The position numbers were made by a program, and so were the translations under genes. 6,318 bases of DNA from JAAYDK01 sp964543935 (GTDB taxonomy: Bacteria > Spirochaetota > Spirochaetia > Sphaerochaetales > Sphaerochaetaceae), in the NCBI GenBank assembly GCA_964543935.1, contig CAZJAK010000106.1:1-6318 (forward strand), given 5' to 3'. This document shows positions 1-5,533 of the stretch, piece after piece. A model generated the notes under the pieces. The model saw nothing but the letters and a program-made list of their open reading frames with translations, had not been told where the DNA came from and ran no database searches. Within the stretch, counting starts at the first letter, position 1. Every line of letters starts with the position of its first letter.

Positions 1-18
1 CTCGGTATCGTTCGTCAT
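1..18 (-). CDS. Possible 5' end of a divergent gene (truncated by the window edge)
   Basis: On the minus strand an ATG at 18-16 opens a reading frame, beginning M-T-N-D-T-E, that runs off the left edge. An AGGA lies about 9 nt upstream of it, which is reasonable Shine-Dalgarno spacing. A weak minus-strand promoter-like pair is also visible: TTGGCA as the reverse complement of 94-99, with a poor TACTAA 18 nt further on. Only six codons are visible, so no product can be suggested. The alternative is that this segment is the end of a plus-strand gene: frame 1 is open from base 1 to a TAG at 115-117, but its translation looks non-coding. Confidence 0.25.
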
Positions 19-130
19 AGCCCCGGTTCCTGTCTGACAAACACCCCCCATGTGCTATCGGGTAACGAATTAGTAGTGATAGTTTCTACTCTTTGCCAAC
101 TTCATGTGGATTTTTAGTTTTCGTTAATTT

Positions 131-205
131 CATTCTTGACATGTTATTTAATTAGAAATAAGATGTCATCAAAAGAATGAATGTCGTAATATATACAACA
201 CATTC
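131..205. repeat. Inverted repeats around the operon promoter, possible operator
   Basis: The left arm CATTCTTGACAT (131-142) covers the -35 box. Its reverse complement recurs in two pieces at 163-179: ATGTCA at 163-168, then AGAATG at 174-179 after a 5-nt insertion. A second dyad, GAATGT at 179-184 and ACATTC at 200-205, lies in the leader with 15 nt between its arms. ATGTC also recurs as a direct repeat at 163-167 and 181-185. These are seen directly. That they bind a regulator is inference, since short repeats in AT-rich DNA can arise by chance. Confidence 0.35.
136..164 (+). promoter_or_regulatory. Sigma70-type promoter of the flavoenzyme operon
   Basis: A perfect -35 box TTGACA at 136-141 is followed after exactly 17 nt by TAAGAT at 159-164, a 4/6 match to TATAAT. 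This predicts transcription from about position 171 and a leader of roughly 60 nt before the GTG start. The surrounding DNA is AT-rich, as expected for a promoter. The boxes lie inside split inverted repeats, reported as a separate feature, which could be operator sequence. Confidence 0.6.
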
Positions 206-219
206 CACACAATATTGGC

Positions 220-225
220 AAGGAG
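220..225 (+). promoter_or_regulatory. Ribosome binding site that fixes the GTG start
   Basis: AAGGAG at 220-225 lies 7 nt before GTG at 233. The longer in-frame alternative, TTG at 215, would start before this site and has no Shine-Dalgarno of its own. The site therefore decides for GTG 233. Confidence 0.75.
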
Positions 226-232
226 CGGCATT

Positions 233-1669
233 GTGAAAGCAGATGTCCTTGTGATCGGTTCGGGAGCAGTCGGGTGCTCCATCACCAGAGAGTTAACCAA
301 ATATCACCTCACGGTAATCGCTGTCGACAAGAATCCCGACATCGGTGGGCGTGCATCCAAGTCGAATAGCGCCATCATCCATACCGGTTATGACGCCAGC
401 CCGGGTTCTTTGGAATCGGAACTCGTGGTGGCGGCCAATCCCATGTACGACAGCATCGCCGCCGACTTGGAAGTCCCCTTCTCACGCATCGGGGCGATTC
501 TCCCTGCCATCACCGACGAGCAGTACGGCATGCTGCCGGCGCTGAAGGAGAAGGCCTTTAAAAACAGGGTCTACGACGTCGAATTCCTGTCCAAAGAACG
601 GATCATGGAAATGGAACCCAACATCACAAGCGAAGTGAAAGGAGGGTTGTACATCCCCAGGGAAAGCATCATCGATCCGTTCCAGCTCGTGGTGGGGTAC
701 GCCGAGAACGCTGTGAAAAACGGCGCGACATTCCTACTCGACACCGAGGTGACGGGCATAGAGACCAAAGACGGCACAGTCGTTGGCGCCCAGACAACCA
801 AAGGATTCATCGAAGCCCGTTTCATCGTGAACGCAGGGGGATTGTTTTGCGACCAAGTGGCCTCGTTCGTTGGAAAGAACGACTATTACGTCAATCCCAG
901 GAAAGGCCAGTTCTACATCCTCGACAAGAACACCTCTTGCAAGGTCAACCATATCGTCCTCCCCATCCCGACCAAACTCACCAAAGGCAAGCTCATGTGC
1001 CCGACCACCCATGGCAACATGCTCATCGGGCCGACTGCCGAGGATGGCCAGGACAAGTACGACGCCTCGACCACCAGGGAAGGATTGGACAGCATCATGG
1101 CCGATGTGCGCAAGCTGGTGCCGAATGTCAACTTCAGGGACACGATCACGCAGTTCGCCGGTTTGCGCCCCAACCGGAATCCGGAAGGATTGCACATCGA
1201 CACCTACGACGACGTGAAGCATTACGTCAACATCTCGGGGGTGCGGTCGACCGGGCTGACCGGTTCGGCGGCAATCGGCAAGTATGTCGTGCAGGTGTTG
1301 CAGTCGATCGGACTGCAAGCCACCGCCAACTGGGATTTCGACCCGACCAGGAAAGCGATCCCCTGCTTCCACGAGATGAGCATCGCCCAGAAGGAGGCGA
1401 TCATCCAAGCCGATCCGCTCTATGCCAATGTCGTGTGCAGGTGCGAGACCATCACCGAAGGGGAAATTGTTCGGGCGATCCACAGTTCCATCCCGGCCAC
1501 CAGCGTGGATGCCATCAAACGCCGACTCAGGGCGGGCATGGGCAGGTGCCAAGGCGGATTCTGCGGTCCCAAGGTGATCGAGATCCTGGCGAGGGAGCTG
1601 GGAGTGCCGCAAGAAGCGATTGTTAAAGACTGGAAAGATTCTCCCATGCTGGCGAGAAAAGCGAAATGA
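233..1669 (+). CDS. glpA: GlpA-type FAD-dependent glycerol-3-phosphate dehydrogenase-like subunit with BFD-like [2Fe-2S] domain
   Basis: This cytoplasmic flavoprotein subunit of 478 aa most likely oxidises glycerol-3-phosphate to dihydroxyacetone phosphate, as in the anaerobic GlpA/DAO family. The N-terminus has a Rossmann FAD motif, GSGAVG at residues 9-14, with an acidic D32 closing the second strand. The family-typical segment SKSNSAIIHTGYD follows at 42-54. Later DAO-fold motifs include AGLRPNRNPEG near 310 and GVRSTGLTGS near 340. The C-terminus holds a BFD-like iron-sulfur domain with ligands C402-R-C404 and C439-x4-C444. E. coli GlpA is longer (about 540 aa), but forms near 480 aa are usual in anaerobes. 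The GTG start is chosen from the AAGGAG at 220-225. It is the first gene of a three-gene operon and the next gene begins 13 nt after its stop. Substrate specificity is not proven by sequence, and other 2-hydroxyacid or amine substrates of DAO-family enzymes remain possible. Confidence 0.88.
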   Translation: MKADVLVIGSGAVGCSITRELTKYHLTVIAVDKNPDIGGRASKSNSAIIHTGYDASPGSLESELVVAANPMYDSIAADLEVPFSRIGAILPAITDEQYGMLPALKEKAFKNRVYDVEFLSKERIMEMEPNITSEVKGGLYIPRESIIDPFQLVVGYAENAVKNGATFLLDTEVTGIETKDGTVVGAQTTKGFIEARFIVNAGGLFCDQVASFVGKNDYYVNPRKGQFYILDKNTSCKVNHIVLPIPTKLTKGKLMCPTTHGNMLIGPTAEDGQDKYDASTTREGLDSIMADVRKLVPNVNFRDTITQFAGLRPNRNPEGLHIDTYDDVKHYVNISGVRSTGLTGSAAIGKYVVQVLQSIGLQATANWDFDPTRKAIPCFHEMSIAQKEAIIQADPLYANVVCRCETITEGEIVRAIHSSIPATSVDAIKRRLRAGMGRCQGGFCGPKVIEILARELGVPQEAIVKDWKDSPMLARKAK

Positions 1670-1682
1670 CGAGGTACAGCAG

Positions 1683-2945
1683 ATGTATGAGATAACATGC
1701 GATGTGGCAATCATAGGGGGGGGGCCGGCCGGCTTGAGTGCCGCCATGGCCGCCAAGGAGACCGGGGCTGCCAAAGTGGTGATCATCGAACGGGACAAGA
1801 GCATGGGGGGCATCCTCCAGCAATGCATCCATCCCGGTTTCGGTTTGACCTACTTTGGAGAGGAGCTGACCGGTCCCGAATACTCGGCCCGGTTCATCGA
1901 CAAGGATTGCACGCTCGGAGTCCAATTCTTGCTTAACACCATTGTTTTGGACATGAATCAAAACGGAACCATGATCTGCTCCAACAGCACCTTTGGGATC
2001 ACCCGCGTGCAAGCCAAGAGCATCGTCCTTGCGATGGGGTGCCGGGAACGCACCCGGGCCCAGATCCAGATACCAGGCACCAGACCGGCCGGAGTCTACA
2101 CTGCCGGAACAGCCCAGCGCTTGATCAACCGCCAGAACGAGATGGTCGGCAAGAACATCGTGATCCTTGGCTCGGGCGATATCGGCATGATCATGGCCCG
2201 TCGTCTGACACTCGAAGGTGCCAAAGTGATGGCGGTTGTCGAAATCATGGATTACTTGGCTGGGCTGACACGCAACCGGGTGCAGTGCCTCGAGGACTTC
2301 TCGATTCCGCTCTATCTGTCGCACACCGTCACGCGCATCGTCGGCAACAAACGCGTCGAAGGGGTGTACGTCGCCGAAGTGGACGAACGAATGCAGCCAA
2401 AAAAGGAGACCGAGGTCTTCGTCCCGTGCGACACATTGCTGCTCTCGGTCGGGCTTATCCCGGAGAACGAACTGACCAAGACGGCCGGTATCGCAATCAA
2501 TGCGGTCACCAATGGACCCGAGGTCAACCAATACCAACAGACTTCGGCCGAAGCGATTTTTGCCTGCGGCAATGTGGTGCATGTCAATGACTTGGTCGAC
2601 AACGTCTCGCTTGAGAGCAAGGTCGCCGGCATGCATGCCGCCCGCCACGCCCTCGGGCTTTCCGAACCAGTTGCAGGGGTTGTCGAGTGCAAACCCGGCC
2701 AAAATGTCCGTTACATTTGCCCGCAGCGGATCAAGCTGGACTCGCAACGCAACGATGTGATGTTGTTTTTCAGGGCGAGCCAACCACGCAAGAAGGTGGT
2801 CATTTCCGCCTTTGCTGGCGGAAAAAAGATTTACTCCAAAAAAGCGTTCAAGGTGAATCCTGGGGAGATGGAGCACATCACGGTCAGTCCAAGACAATTT
2901 TCGGACGGCGATCAATTGACCATCCAGATCGAGGAGGAAAAATAA
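1683..2945 (+). CDS. FAD/NAD(P)-binding oxidoreductase, partner subunit of the GlpA-like dehydrogenase
   Basis: This 420-aa flavoprotein has two dinucleotide-binding folds: GGGPAG at residues 12-17 for FAD and GSGDIG at 163-168 for NAD(P) or a second nucleotide. Family-typical segments are GGILQQCIHPGFG near the N-terminus, MGCRERTR then IPGTRPAGVYTAGTAQ in the middle, and ACGNVVHVNDLVDN from about 294. No CxxC redox-active disulfide of the thioredoxin-reductase type is seen. The last 80-90 residues form an extra C-terminal domain. ATG 1683 is preferred because GAGG at 1671-1674 lies 8 nt upstream; a longer frame from TTG 1620 would overlap gene 1 and lacks support. The three genes are translationally linked, with ATG of the next gene directly abutting this stop. 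The likely role is to pass electrons between the GlpA-like subunit and NAD(P) or another acceptor. From memory, a related pair in Thermotoga was purified as an NADH oxidase, so the reaction direction is open. A run of nine G lies in the first motif. Confidence 0.85.
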   Translation: MYEITCDVAIIGGGPAGLSAAMAAKETGAAKVVIIERDKSMGGILQQCIHPGFGLTYFGEELTGPEYSARFIDKDCTLGVQFLLNTIVLDMNQNGTMICSNSTFGITRVQAKSIVLAMGCRERTRAQIQIPGTRPAGVYTAGTAQRLINRQNEMVGKNIVILGSGDIGMIMARRLTLEGAKVMAVVEIMDYLAGLTRNRVQCLEDFSIPLYLSHTVTRIVGNKRVEGVYVAEVDERMQPKKETEVFVPCDTLLLSVGLIPENELTKTAGIAINAVTNGPEVNQYQQTSAEAIFACGNVVHVNDLVDNVSLESKVAGMHAARHALGLSEPVAGVVECKPGQNVRYICPQRIKLDSQRNDVMLFFRASQPRKKVVISAFAGGKKIYSKKAFKVNPGEMEHITVSPRQFSDGDQLTIQIEEEK

Positions 2946-3308
2946 ATGGAGAAGATCATCACCTGCACGGTCTGCCCCCAAGGGTGCGAGGTCAGGGTCA
3001 TCGGACAACCTGGCGCCATCGAAAGCATCGAGGGTTTTTCCTGCAAGCGCGGCAAGAAGTTTGCAACCGATGAGTTCATTCTCCCGTTGCGCATCTTCAC
3101 ATCGACGGTGAAACTGGAACATGGCGACGAGCCGCTGCTCCCGGTCAGAAGCGATGCCCTGATCCCTAAGAGCCGCTTGTTGGACTGCATGGAAGTCATC
3201 AGGAACACGACCGTCAAAACCCCGGTGAAACTGGGAGACATCCTGGTCCCCGACATCCTGGGGCTGGGATGCAACATTGTCGCATGCAAGAGTGTGGAAA
3301 GTTGTTAG
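2946..3308 (+). CDS. DUF1667 family protein, probable iron-sulfur subunit
   Basis: This small 120-aa protein begins with the DUF1667 signature: C7-x2-C10-x3-C14 in CTVCPQGC, then C33 in SCKRGKKFA. The four-cysteine spacing resembles the [4Fe-4S] domain at the N-terminus of molybdopterin oxidoreductases, so a cluster is plausible but not proven. Proteins of this family (COG3862 type) habitually follow a GlpA-like gene and an FAD/NAD oxidoreductase gene, as here, which argues for a third subunit or maturation factor of that enzyme. Its ATG directly follows the previous TAA, and GAGGAGG at 2931-2937 sits 8 nt upstream inside the preceding gene, so translation is probably coupled. The tail holds three further cysteines, C109, C114 and C120, at positions I would expect to be non-cysteine in relatives. 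There is no signal peptide or membrane segment. Its stop overlaps the stop of the convergent PHP gene. Confidence 0.82.
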   Translation: MEKIITCTVCPQGCEVRVIGQPGAIESIEGFSCKRGKKFATDEFILPLRIFTSTVKLEHGDEPLLPVRSDALIPKSRLLDCMEVIRNTTVKTPVKLGDILVPDILGLGCNIVACKSVESC

Positions 3309-4234
3309 CTTTGTACCAATACTGTGAAGGGGGCGGAAGGAGTCTTGCTTGTACATGATCCTTCCGCTAATCTCATCGAACTCGCATGGCGTTCGACACT
3401 GTGCAATCTTCTTTCGTCATCCAAGATCCAATCGACATATTCAAAACCTAATTTAGCGGCCAGGGCGAAACACTCGTTGTCATGGCCTTCTGTTCTCAGG
3501 CCGTTGACGAGGTGGGGGTCGTGGGCATCGCTGTTGCAACAGAGCTTCGCCCCATGGAGGGCTGCGAGGGAGAAAAACTCCTCGGTGGCATAAGGGTGCC
3601 TGGGTCCTTGCTTGGTCTCTATCAACGGTTTTCTTAATCCGGTGCCGTTCACTTCCAGGGGGATCCCCGTCTGTTTGGCGCATTGGATGATGTCGAGCGA
3701 AGCAGCTTTCAAATCATCGTTCCAATCCCTGAGCGAGGACAGGTACAGGTCGGGATGGCACCCGAACAGGAACAAGCCCGATTCTAGGGCTGCACAGTAA
3801 TTTTCCACATATTCAGTAAGGTAAGGAAGAAAATCCCTTGAACGGGACACATAACACATCCGGTTTTCCGACCTGTCATGATAAAGATGAATCGAGCAGA
3901 GCAAGTAATCAAAATGCAAATTGCCCAACAACTCCTCGCGGTAGAATTTCAGCAAGGATGGGAAATATTCACACTCACCCCCCAATAGAATCTTCAGATC
4001 CGAGGCAGTACCGGCCAGGTTCCTGACCTCGGCCACATAGGCCCCCAGGCGCGCCATGCGCATGTCATCCTTGTAGGGATCGCCTGGAACCGGCATATGC
4101 TCTGAAAATCCCAAAACGGATAGACGGCCGTCGAACCGGGCGGCTTTCACATAATCTGTAAGGCTTCCTACGGCATGGTCGCAGTAGTTCGAATGAGTAT
4201 GGAGATTTACTTCCCTCTGGGATAATGTTTGCAT
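3305..4234 (-). CDS. PHP-domain metal-dependent phosphoesterase, HisK histidinol-phosphatase type
   Basis: This cytoplasmic 309-aa protein has the metal-binding motifs of the PHP family in order: H12-T-H14 with D19-H20, H46 in FSEHMP, E87/E89 in GECEYF, H116 in CSIHLY, H160-P-D162 in GCHPD, and D236/H238 in NSDAH. These residues normally hold a multinuclear metal site that hydrolyses phosphate esters. The layout matches the HisK-type histidinol-phosphatases (roughly 260-270 aa). About 35-40 extra C-terminal residues, rich in Ser, Thr and Lys, look unconserved. No histidine-biosynthesis genes are adjacent, so an unspecified sugar- or polyol-phosphate is as likely a substrate as histidinol phosphate. 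The ATG at 4234 is the only sensible start but has no clear Shine-Dalgarno; the leader is AT-rich. Its TAA (3307-3305) overlaps the convergent TAG at 3306-3308. It is divergent from the hydrolase-transporter operon and shares its control region. Confidence 0.85.
   Translation of the reverse strand: MQTLSQREVNLHTHSNYCDHAVGSLTDYVKAARFDGRLSVLGFSEHMPVPGDPYKDDMRMARLGAYVAEVRNLAGTASDLKILLGGECEYFPSLLKFYREELLGNLHFDYLLCSIHLYHDRSENRMCYVSRSRDFLPYLTEYVENYCAALESGLFLFGCHPDLYLSSLRDWNDDLKAASLDIIQCAKQTGIPLEVNGTGLRKPLIETKQGPRHPYATEEFFSLAALHGAKLCCNSDAHDPHLVNGLRTEGHDNECFALAAKLGFEYVDWILDDERRLHSVERHASSMRLAEGSCTSKTPSAPFTVLVQS
3333..3367. repeat. Strong inverted repeat near the convergent gene ends, possible terminator
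   Basis: GCGGAAGGA at 3333-3341 and TCCTTCCGC at 3359-3367 form a perfect 9-bp stem with a 17-nt loop, extendable by one G-T pair. It starts 25 nt after the stop of the three-gene operon and lies inside the last codons of the PHP gene on the other strand. No U-tract follows on either strand, so it is not a canonical Rho-independent terminator. It could still slow polymerase or protect the 3' ends of the convergent transcripts. The repeat is seen directly; the function is inferred. Confidence 0.45.
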
Positions 4235-4259
4235 AATATTTATTAAAAACCGTTATGAA

Positions 4260-4288
4260 ATTGTAGCATAGACCGTAAATCCGGTCAA
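4260..4288 (-). promoter_or_regulatory. Sigma70-type promoter of the PHP phosphoesterase gene
   Basis: On the minus strand TTGACC (reverse complement of 4283-4288) is separated by exactly 17 nt from TACAAT (reverse complement of 4260-4265). Each box matches consensus 5/6. Transcription would start near 4253, giving a leader of only about 18 nt without a clear ribosome site. A 5-bp inverted repeat GACCG/CGGTC (4271-4275 and 4282-4286) fills the spacer and overlaps the -35 box. A second, weaker pair further upstream is TTGACA from 4316-4321 with TACATT at an 18-nt spacing. Confidence 0.6.
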
Positions 4289-4316
4289 CATAATGTATTT
4301 TTATGATACAAATGTT
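4287..4316. repeat. Nested dyad between divergent promoters, candidate operator
   Basis: The arms AACAT (4287-4291) and TGTAT (4294-4298) are mirrored by ATACA (4306-4310) and ATGTT (4312-4316). That gives ten paired bases around a 7-nt centre, with a 2-versus-1 nt asymmetry. The dyad touches the -35 box of the minus-strand promoter and lies about 30 nt upstream of the plus-strand -35. Directly beside it are two tandem near-repeats, GTTGTCAAT (4314-4322) and CTTATCAAT (4323-4331). The position suits a regulator controlling both directions, but no regulator gene is in the window. Confidence 0.4.
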
Positions 4317-4346
4317 GTCAATCTTATCAATATTTTTAAAAAAAAG

Positions 4347-4375
4347 TTGCAAAAGTTAAGACGACACGATATCAT
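4347..4375 (+). promoter_or_regulatory. Sigma70-type promoter of the hydrolase-transporter operon
   Basis: TTGCAA at 4347-4352 (4/6 match to the -35 consensus) and TATCAT at 4370-4375 (5/6 match to the -10) are spaced by 17 nt. An A/T tract (4331-4345) just upstream could act as an UP-like element. Transcription would begin near 4382, leaving a leader of about 60 nt. Confidence 0.5.
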
Positions 4376-4387
4376 GAATGGAGCGAG

Positions 4388-4423
4388 AAGCACCCCCATG
4401 GAGAGGGATCGCTTGGGGGACTT
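4388..4423 (+). other. Possible hairpin in the hydrolase mRNA leader
   Basis: CCCCCA at 4393-4398 can pair with TGGGGG at 4414-4419 around a 15-nt loop. AAG (4388-4390) and CTT (4421-4423) can extend the stem across a small internal loop. It lies between the predicted transcription start and the ribosome site at 4429-4432. It may affect mRNA stability or translation. No known riboswitch class is recognised. Confidence 0.3.
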
Positions 4424-4428
4424 CGGCT

Positions 4429-4432
4429 GAGG
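4429..4432 (+). promoter_or_regulatory. Ribosome binding site that favours the ATG at 4442
   Basis: GAGG at 4429-4432 directly touches the upstream ATG at 4433, too close to serve it, but lies 9 nt before the in-frame ATG at 4442. A third in-frame ATG at 4451 is 18 nt away, too far. ATG 4442 is therefore preferred. Confidence 0.55.
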
Positions 4433-4441
4433 ATGAGAACC

Positions 4442-5515
4442 ATGAATTTTATGAAACGGATCGTTGCGGTGCTCGCCACCGCTATGCTTGTAGCCATGGC
4501 ATCCGCCTGCATGGCCAGCACTGCTGTCGCCGAACAGCCGCAGTACAGATATTCAGTCCTTTCACCCGATCAACAACAACCAACCGGAGTCCTCACCATC
4601 CCGTGGAATGAGGATGCCAGCAAGGTCGCTCAGGAAACCGGGACAATCCGCTTCTACTTCATGTCCGGCGAGATGCAGAACCTGTCCGCATCCGCAGGCA
4701 TCAAGTTCGGGGATTCTTGCCTGATCGCCTTCCCGAATGGAGAGGTGATGCTCATCGATGCCGGAATGCCCAACTATGCTCCGACGATCGTGGCCAACCT
4801 GCAGGCCTTGGGGGTTTCGAGAATCGACCATTTGGTCCTATCGCACATGCACGACGACCATTACGGGGCCTTATTGGCTCCGGATGGGGTGTTGGCAAAG
4901 TTCGCCATCGGAACCTTGTATTGGAGCGGCATATACAACGAAAGCTCCACGGTCGCCGACCGGTTCGACACAGCTCTGGCAAGATATGATTTCACCGAGC
5001 GGATCCTATCCAAGGGGGACTCGCTCGACATCGGAGCGGTGCATCTCGACATTCTCAATCCTGTAGCTGAAGAGATCGGCAATCGGTATGTAGAAACAGC
5101 GTTGAACAACTCGTCGCTGGCCATCAAGTTCAATTATGACGAATTTACCGCTTTATTCGCAGGCGACCTGTATACCGACGGCGAATTCAAACTTATCGAA
5201 GCATTCGGAACATTGCTTGATGTCGACTTGGTAAAAGCCAACCATCACGGCAGGAACACCTCCAATTCCAAAGCATGGATCCAGGCGACCACCCCCAGAA
5301 TCGTCGTGGCCACCAGCGGCAACCCTGTCGACGAGACCCCCTACGCATACTATTCCCGTTTCGGTGCCTATGTGTTCAACGACAATCTCGATGGCTATGT
5401 ACGGGTGGTTTCCGACGGAACATCGTGTGCAACCACCACAAGCAGGAAACGGGTGACCACATACTTCGAAAAGTATGACAAACTCGCCCAATCGATCTAT
5501 CCGCTTTCTCAGTAA
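4442..5515 (+). CDS. Exported metallo-beta-lactamase-fold hydrolase, ComEC/Rec2-like
   Basis: The predicted 357-aa protein begins with an export signal: a short basic n-region (MNFMKR), then a hydrophobic stretch at residues 7-22. Cleavage could be by signal peptidase I after AVA (residues 28-30), or it could be a lipoprotein with a weak lipobox ending in C23. The mature part has the metallo-beta-lactamase motifs: a strand-turn LIDAGMP, then H135-M-H137-D-D139-H140, the metal-bridging D242 in LFAGDL, and N267-H268-H269-G270 followed by an S/T-rich loop. The last motif and the NNSSLAIKFNY segment are typical of the hydrolase domain of ComEC-type proteins rather than true beta-lactamases. The ComEC membrane channel is absent, so a role in DNA uptake is unlikely. 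It probably hydrolyses a phosphodiester or other ester outside the cytoplasm; the substrate is unknown. It leads an operon with an ABC permease 18 nt downstream. Confidence 0.83.
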   Translation: MNFMKRIVAVLATAMLVAMASACMASTAVAEQPQYRYSVLSPDQQQPTGVLTIPWNEDASKVAQETGTIRFYFMSGEMQNLSASAGIKFGDSCLIAFPNGEVMLIDAGMPNYAPTIVANLQALGVSRIDHLVLSHMHDDHYGALLAPDGVLAKFAIGTLYWSGIYNESSTVADRFDTALARYDFTERILSKGDSLDIGAVHLDILNPVAEEIGNRYVETALNNSSLAIKFNYDEFTALFAGDLYTDGEFKLIEAFGTLLDVDLVKANHHGRNTSNSKAWIQATTPRIVVATSGNPVDETPYAYYSRFGAYVFNDNLDGYVRVVSDGTSCATTTSRKRVTTYFEKYDKLAQSIYPLSQ

Positions 5516-5533
5516 TCCAGGAGGGCAAAGGAC

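Noticed and set aside
215..232. TTG at 215 as start of the GlpA-like protein
   Set aside because: The AAGGAG at 220-225 lies downstream of this TTG and 7 nt before GTG 233, and the extra six residues do not belong to the FAD fold.
847..1626. Plus-strand frame of 259 codons inside the GlpA-like gene
   Set aside because: It overlaps the real gene in another frame, has an Arg/His/Gln-rich translation, no ribosome site and no motif.
1620..1682. TTG at 1620 as start of the FAD/NAD(P) oxidoreductase
   Set aside because: It would add 21 residues overlapping gene 1 that are not family-like. ATG 1683 has GAGG at good spacing and places the FAD motif about 11 residues from the start, as usual.
734..1828. 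Minus-strand open frame of 364 codons opposite the GlpA-like gene
   Set aside because: It is antisense to the FAD and BFD-domain gene, has low-complexity composition and no recognisable domain. It is a shadow of the real frame.
3231..3275. ACATCCTGG direct repeat and CCCC/GGGG pairing near the end of the DUF1667 gene
   Set aside because: The repeat encodes the similar peptides DIL-V and DIL-G in frame. The possible stem is short and has no U-tract, so a terminator for the PHP transcript is not supported.
1623..3356. Minus-strand open frame of 577 codons opposite genes 2 and 3
   Set aside because: It lies wholly antisense to well-supported genes with recognisable motifs. Its translation shows no family motif and is rich in Asp, His and Arg, as expected from reading the complement of GC-biased codons.
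4442..5515. True beta-lactamase or DNA-uptake function for the metallo-beta-lactamase-fold protein
   Set aside because: The NHHG and NNSS motifs are ComEC-hydrolase-like rather than antibiotic-hydrolysing. The ComEC membrane channel and other competence genes are absent.
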